A DNA stretch of 24,719 nt from Scatavimonas merdipullorum (GTDB taxonomy: Bacteria > Bacillota > Clostridia > Oscillospirales > Acutalibacteraceae), in contig DVGH01000011.1 in NCBI GenBank assembly GCA_018712865.1, forward strand, positions 1-24,719. The letters are read 5' to 3'. Shown piece after piece: positions 21,745-24,719 of this stretch (the stretch's first letter is position 1; the number at the start of each line of letters is the position of its first letter). A program made the position numbers and the translations under genes. The notes under the pieces were generated by a model that saw only the letters and a list, made by a program, of their open reading frames with translations, was not told the DNA's origin and ran no database searches.

Positions 21745-22595
21745 TAAAAAGCTACAAGTTAAAAAGAAATATAAGCAACACGATTATTTATATTATTTTG
21801 ACAGTCAGCTCTATTTTGTGGGTTATGCCGCTTGCCTGGCTGATCATGACCTCTTTCCGTGGGGAAACACAGGTGTATATTCCCTATATTTTCCCAAAGG
21901 AATGGACGTTTGACAACTATATTCGTCTGTTTACAGATACGTCGGTTGTCAATTACCCGCGCTGGTTCTTGAACACGCTCGTCGTGGCGGCGTGCTCCTG
22001 CGTGATTTCGACTGTGGCTGTTTTGATGGTCAGTTATGCGTTCAGCCGGCTGCGGTTTAAGTCGCGCAAAAAGTTTTTGAACATCGGCATGATCTTGGGC
22101 ATGTTCCCCGGCTTTATGACGATGATCGCCGTTTACTACCTGCTCAAGGCCATGGGCCTGACGCAGAACCTGGTGTCTTTGATCATTGTATATTCCGCGG
22201 GCGCCGCGCTGGGGTATTTTATTGCCAAGGGCTTTTTTGATACGATCCCCAGGGCGCTGGACGAGGCGGCAACAATTGACGGCGCCACCAAGAACCAGAT
22301 TTTCTGGAAGATTATATTGCCAATGTCCAAGCCGATTGTTGTATATACGGTTTTGACTTCGTTTACCGGCCCGTGGGCAGACTTTATCCTTGCAAGGGTG
22401 ATTATGGGCGATAATATAGACAACTATACGATCGCGCTGGGCCTGTGGAAGATGGTCGACAAGCAGTATATCGACAAGTACTTCCTGAACTTCTGCGCGG
22501 GCGCGGTTGTGATTGCAATACCGATTACGGCCTTGTTCTTAAAGATGCAGAAGTATTATGTAGAGGGCGTTACCGGCGGCGCAGTCAAAGGGTAA
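21741..22595 (+). CDS. Sugar ABC transporter permease, MalG-like
   Basis: This 284-residue second permease pairs with the MalF-like subunit. It starts at an ATG inside the ATGA overlap with the preceding stop, with GAGGAGGAG directly upstream, so translation is probably coupled. Six hydrophobic segments are visible, along with MalG hallmarks: PLAWLIMTSFRGETQVYIP near the N-terminus, NTLVVAACSCVISTVAVLMVSYAFSR, and the EAA loop ALDEAATIDGATKNQIFWKI. The C-terminus YYVEGVTGGAVKG matches the common ending of MalG-type permeases, which contacts the ATPase. It is followed by a hairpin and then the GH13 lipoprotein gene. Confidence 0.93.
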   Translation: MIKSYKLKRNISNTIIYIILTVSSILWVMPLAWLIMTSFRGETQVYIPYIFPKEWTFDNYIRLFTDTSVVNYPRWFLNTLVVAACSCVISTVAVLMVSYAFSRLRFKSRKKFLNIGMILGMFPGFMTMIAVYYLLKAMGLTQNLVSLIIVYSAGAALGYFIAKGFFDTIPRALDEAATIDGATKNQIFWKIILPMSKPIVVYTVLTSFTGPWADFILARVIMGDNIDNYTIALGLWKMVDKQYIDKYFLNFCAGAVVIAIPITALFLKMQKYYVEGVTGGAVKG

Positions 22596-22613
22596 GGCAA
22601 ACATGTATAAGCT

Positions 22614-22653
22614 GGCAGAGGCGGCGGACTTGTTCTTCCGCCCCTGCCGTTTT
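22614..22653 (+). terminator. Partial terminator / attenuator between permease and GH13 genes
   Basis: GGCAGAGGCGG (22614-22624) pairs with CCGCCCCTGCC (22638-22648) with one A-C mismatch, and GTTTTGTT follows. With only 78 bases between the genes and no new promoter seen, it may reduce rather than stop expression of the downstream enzyme. Confidence 0.55.
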
Positions 22654-22673
22654 GTTATATAAGGAGGATGACC

Positions 22674-24311
22674 GTGGCAAAAAAAGCTTTATGCCTGCTG
22701 CTTGTCTGCAGCATGGCCGCGCTGACGTTCCTTGCAGGCTGTAATACGCAGCCCCAGCAGGCAACGGCAGTTGCTTCAGACGATAAATACAGAAACTTTT
22801 ATGAAATTTTTGTTTATTCGTTTTGTGATTCGGACGGCGACGGTATTGGCGACATAAATGGAATTACACAAAAGCTGGATTATTTAAACGACGGCGACCC
22901 AAACGGCGGTGACGATTTGGGGATTGACGGCATTTGGCTTATGCCGATTATGCCTTCGCCTTCTTACCATAAGTATGATGTGACCGATTATTATGACATC
23001 CACCCCGACTATGGTACGCTGGAAGATTTTGAACGGTTTACAGCCGAATGTGAAAAGCGCGGGATTGATGTGATTATTGACCTGGTGCTCAACCATACGT
23101 CCAGCGAGCATCCGTGGTTTATAGCAGCGTCTGAAGAGCTGCAGCAGGGAAAGACAGACGGCTACGCTCAATATTACAGCATGCCGGAGGACGGCGCGCG
23201 GGTTTCTGGCTTTAGCTACCAGTTCTTCCCGGGGACCAATTACTCTTACGAGTGTAATTTTTCCGGGGGTATGCCGGAGCTGAATTTGAGCAATGAAACC
23301 GTGCGGGAAGAAATTAAAAAGATTATGCAGTTCTGGGTGGACAAGGGGGTTTCCGGCTTCCGCCTGGATGCGGTAAAGTATTTTGATTCGCCCGACACGG
23401 ACCGTGTGGAGTTTATGACCTGGCTTAATCAGGCCGGGCGGGAAATGAAAGAGGACATTTATTTTGTAGGCGAGGATTGGGACGGCAACAGCGCAATTGC
23501 CCAAAGCTACGAAAGCGGTATGGACAGCATGTTCAACTTTACGTTTTCCAACTCGGGCGGCAGGCTGCTTTCCGGTGTAAATTCGAAAAATGCAAAGAGC
23601 ATCCTCAGCGCGGCAAAAAACTGGAACGATCTGCTGAAAAGCCGCAACGAAAACGCAATAGACGCGGTGTTTCTTTCCAACCACGACATGGCGCGCAGTG
23701 CAAACGCATTTAGCGGTAATTTGCAGGAGATGAAGACGGCTGCGGCGCTGTATATGTTTATGCCGGGCAATTCGTTTATTTATTACGGCGAAGAGGTCGG
23801 GCTGCAAAGCGGTACGGACAACGATGCTTCTTTCAGGATTGCAATGCCGTGGTCGTATGAGGGCGACAAGAGCGGAACGGTTTCGGAGCCGCCGCCGGGT
23901 GTTGTAGAGGAAAATGTAGAGCTGTGGAGCCCTGAGGAAAGCGCGGAGGAACAGCAGAAAAATGAAAACTCGCTGATGCAGTTTTACAGTAAGATCATCG
24001 ATATTAAGCTGCAGAACCCGGAAATTGCCAGGGGTACAATCCAGGAGATTGTGGAAACCGACATTGGCAATGTGGCAGGCTATGTAACAAAATATGAGGA
24101 TTCTTCTATTTTGCTGCTGCACAACCTTGGCGAGGAGGAGCGCGTGGTCGAAATATCGAAGGATTATCTGGATTACCAGGGGATCCGCGCGCAGCTTACG
24201 GCACTTGACCCAACCGGCACCGATGCCGACGGCAACAACGTTTATCCCCAGTGCAAGCTGGAGGGCACGACCCTGACAATCCCGGCAAGGACAACCGTGA
24301 TCTTAAAATAA
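22674..24311 (+). CDS. GH13 alpha-amylase family lipoprotein
   Basis: This 545-residue, membrane-tethered glycoside hydrolase probably trims maltodextrins at the cell surface before import. An ATG at 22668 touches the AAGGAGG site, so the GTG at 22674, six bases from it, is the likelier start. The signal LCLLLVCSMAALTFLAGC ends in a lipobox. Numbering from the GTG, the catalytic domain shows NFYEIFVYSFCDSDGDGIGD (Ca-binding loop, about 41-60), DLVLNHTSS, GFRLDAVKYF with nucleophile Asp232, YFVGEDWDG with acid/base Glu267, and FLSNHDMAR with Asp338. A short C-terminal beta domain follows, with no CBM or dockerin. It is the last gene of the ABC operon, which supports an oligosaccharide-processing role. 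Exact specificity (amylase, neopullulanase or glucosidase) is not resolved. Confidence 0.92.
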   Translation: MAKKALCLLLVCSMAALTFLAGCNTQPQQATAVASDDKYRNFYEIFVYSFCDSDGDGIGDINGITQKLDYLNDGDPNGGDDLGIDGIWLMPIMPSPSYHKYDVTDYYDIHPDYGTLEDFERFTAECEKRGIDVIIDLVLNHTSSEHPWFIAASEELQQGKTDGYAQYYSMPEDGARVSGFSYQFFPGTNYSYECNFSGGMPELNLSNETVREEIKKIMQFWVDKGVSGFRLDAVKYFDSPDTDRVEFMTWLNQAGREMKEDIYFVGEDWDGNSAIAQSYESGMDSMFNFTFSNSGGRLLSGVNSKNAKSILSAAKNWNDLLKSRNENAIDAVFLSNHDMARSANAFSGNLQEMKTAAALYMFMPGNSFIYYGEEVGLQSGTDNDASFRIAMPWSYEGDKSGTVSEPPPGVVEENVELWSPEESAEEQQKNENSLMQFYSKIIDIKLQNPEIARGTIQEIVETDIGNVAGYVTKYEDSSILLLHNLGEEERVVEISKDYLDYQGIRAQLTALDPTGTDADGNNVYPQCKLEGTTLTIPARTTVILK

Positions 24312-24340
24312 ACGCTGCATGCGTTTTTTAAACAAAATGA

Positions 24341-24374
24341 TGCGCCCGGCATTTGCCGGGCGCACATCTTTTTG
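24341..24374 (+). terminator. Terminator of the maltodextrin operon
   Basis: TGCGCCCGGC (24341-24350) and GCCGGGCGCA (24355-24364) pair around ATTT and are followed by CATCTTTTTGTTTT. Confidence 0.92.
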
Positions 24375-24381
24375 TTTTCTT

Positions 24382-24530
24382 AAAACCTGTTTTTGTTTGT
24401 GCTCTATGTGGGTTTTTATCTTACCCGCCGGGTTTGTACGTTTATATACATTTTTTCTAATAAGCGTTGGTTCATTTCTTGTGGAAGAAACGAACCAAAG
24501 ACCACAAAAAGGGGGGTTGCGATCCCCCCT
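24382..24530 (+). repeat. Structured intergenic repeat, copy A
   Basis: This unit of about 150 bp is repeated at 24545-24692 (offset 162-163, most bases identical). It contains TTTTTATCTTACCCGCCGG and then a 14-bp stem TTGGTTCATTTCTT (24467-24480) / AAGAAACGAACCAA (24485-24498) with loop GTGG and one mismatch. The conserved AGACCACAAA follows, then a GGGGGG-TTGCGAT-CCCCCC hairpin (24511-24529) flanked by A-run and T-run. The last element is terminator-like. No plausible protein is encoded. Confidence 0.85.
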
Positions 24531-24544
24531 TTTTTATTTGTCCC

Positions 24545-24692
24545 AAAACTTGCTTTTGTTTGCACTTTATGCGGGTTTTTATCTTACCCGCCGGCTTTCT
24601 GCGTTTCTATATCTTTCTTCTAATAAGCGTTTGTTCATTTCTTGTGGAAGAAACGAACCAAAGACCACAAAAGGGGGGTTGCGATCCCCCCT
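24545..24692 (+). repeat. Structured intergenic repeat, copy B
   Basis: This is the second tandem copy of the unit at 24382. The stem of copy A is retained but imperfect (TTTGTTC against GAACCAA); the GGGGGG/CCCCCC hairpin is at 24673-24691. Divergence is mostly transitions in the first 60 bases, while the two hairpins and the sequence between them are nearly invariant. The window ends 27 bases later. Confidence 0.85.
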
Positions 24693-24719
24693 TTTGAAAC
24701 CCCCAACCGCCTCAAGGGG

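Noticed and set aside
22884..24122. 412-codon minus-strand frame
   Set aside because: Antisense to the GH13 lipoprotein, whose catalytic motifs are complete. Its length reflects codon bias of the sense gene.
24382..24692. CRISPR-like array
   Set aside because: Only two long units of about 150 bp with no short unique spacers and no cas genes nearby.
24393..24697. Two overlapping 76-codon frames ending in KGGCDPPF-like sequence
   Set aside because: They translate the structured tandem repeat and its hairpins. The similarity between their parts is due to the DNA repeat.

Overview
The window looks like a chromosomal segment of a low-to-mid GC Gram-positive anaerobe of the class Clostridia, most plausibly a gut Oscillospirales/Ruminococcaceae-type organism. 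This is inferred from strong AGGAGG-type ribosome binding sites, an agr-type peptide signalling locus, a GGGtGRT protein next to an Fe-S scaffold-like protein, an FPETG sortase signal, a dockerin on an extracellular amylase, lipoprotein signal peptides and a yybP-ykoY Mn riboswitch. The genus cannot be fixed from sequence reading alone.

Layout. 1-2570: agr-type quorum sensing. It holds the 3' end of one receptor histidine kinase, a complete second AgrC-like kinase whose 3' end is nearly identical to the first, then a promoter, agrB and a tiny agrD overlapping by ATGA. 2628-2669 is a perfect 42-bp palindrome. 2842-4563: a two-gene operon with an IscU/NifU-N-like protein and the GGGtGRT protein, with promoter and terminator. 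4867-6561: an orphan, GC-richer ABC-class ATPase (PF09818-type). 6975-10547: a secreted, wall-anchored choice-of-anchor-I / 5'-nucleotidase fusion. 11159-12907: a Na/phosphate symporter with a PhoU-like tail, preceded by a long leader with 11-bp-spaced TTTACA-like hexamers resembling Pho boxes. 12959-13740 (minus): mntP with a complete promoter, Mn riboswitch and terminator. 13983-16181: an AmyE-like GH13 amylase with CBM26 and dockerin. 16282-16538 (minus): tRNA-Thr and tRNA-Trp in one unit. 16651-18117 (minus): a MurE-family ligase with a variant DNSR motif. 18734-24311: a maltodextrin-type ABC operon (binding lipoprotein, MalF-like and MalG-like permeases, GH13 lipoprotein). 24382-24692: two tandem copies of a roughly 150-bp structured intergenic repeat.

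How it works together (inference). The dockerin-bearing amylase probably attacks starch as part of a cell-surface complex. Maltodextrins are then captured by the binding lipoprotein, trimmed by the lipoprotein amylase and imported by the two permeases, with the ATPase subunit encoded elsewhere. The wall-anchored nucleotidase and the Na/Pi symporter could form a phosphate-scavenging pair. I see no CRISPR array, transposase or phage gene. The most interesting items are the dockerin-amylase, the unusual AgrD with its duplicated receptor, the uncharacterised Fe-S scaffold/GGGtGRT pair, the Pho-box-like array and the structured terminal repeats. Both window ends fall in repeats, so this may be a whole contig bounded by assembly breaks.
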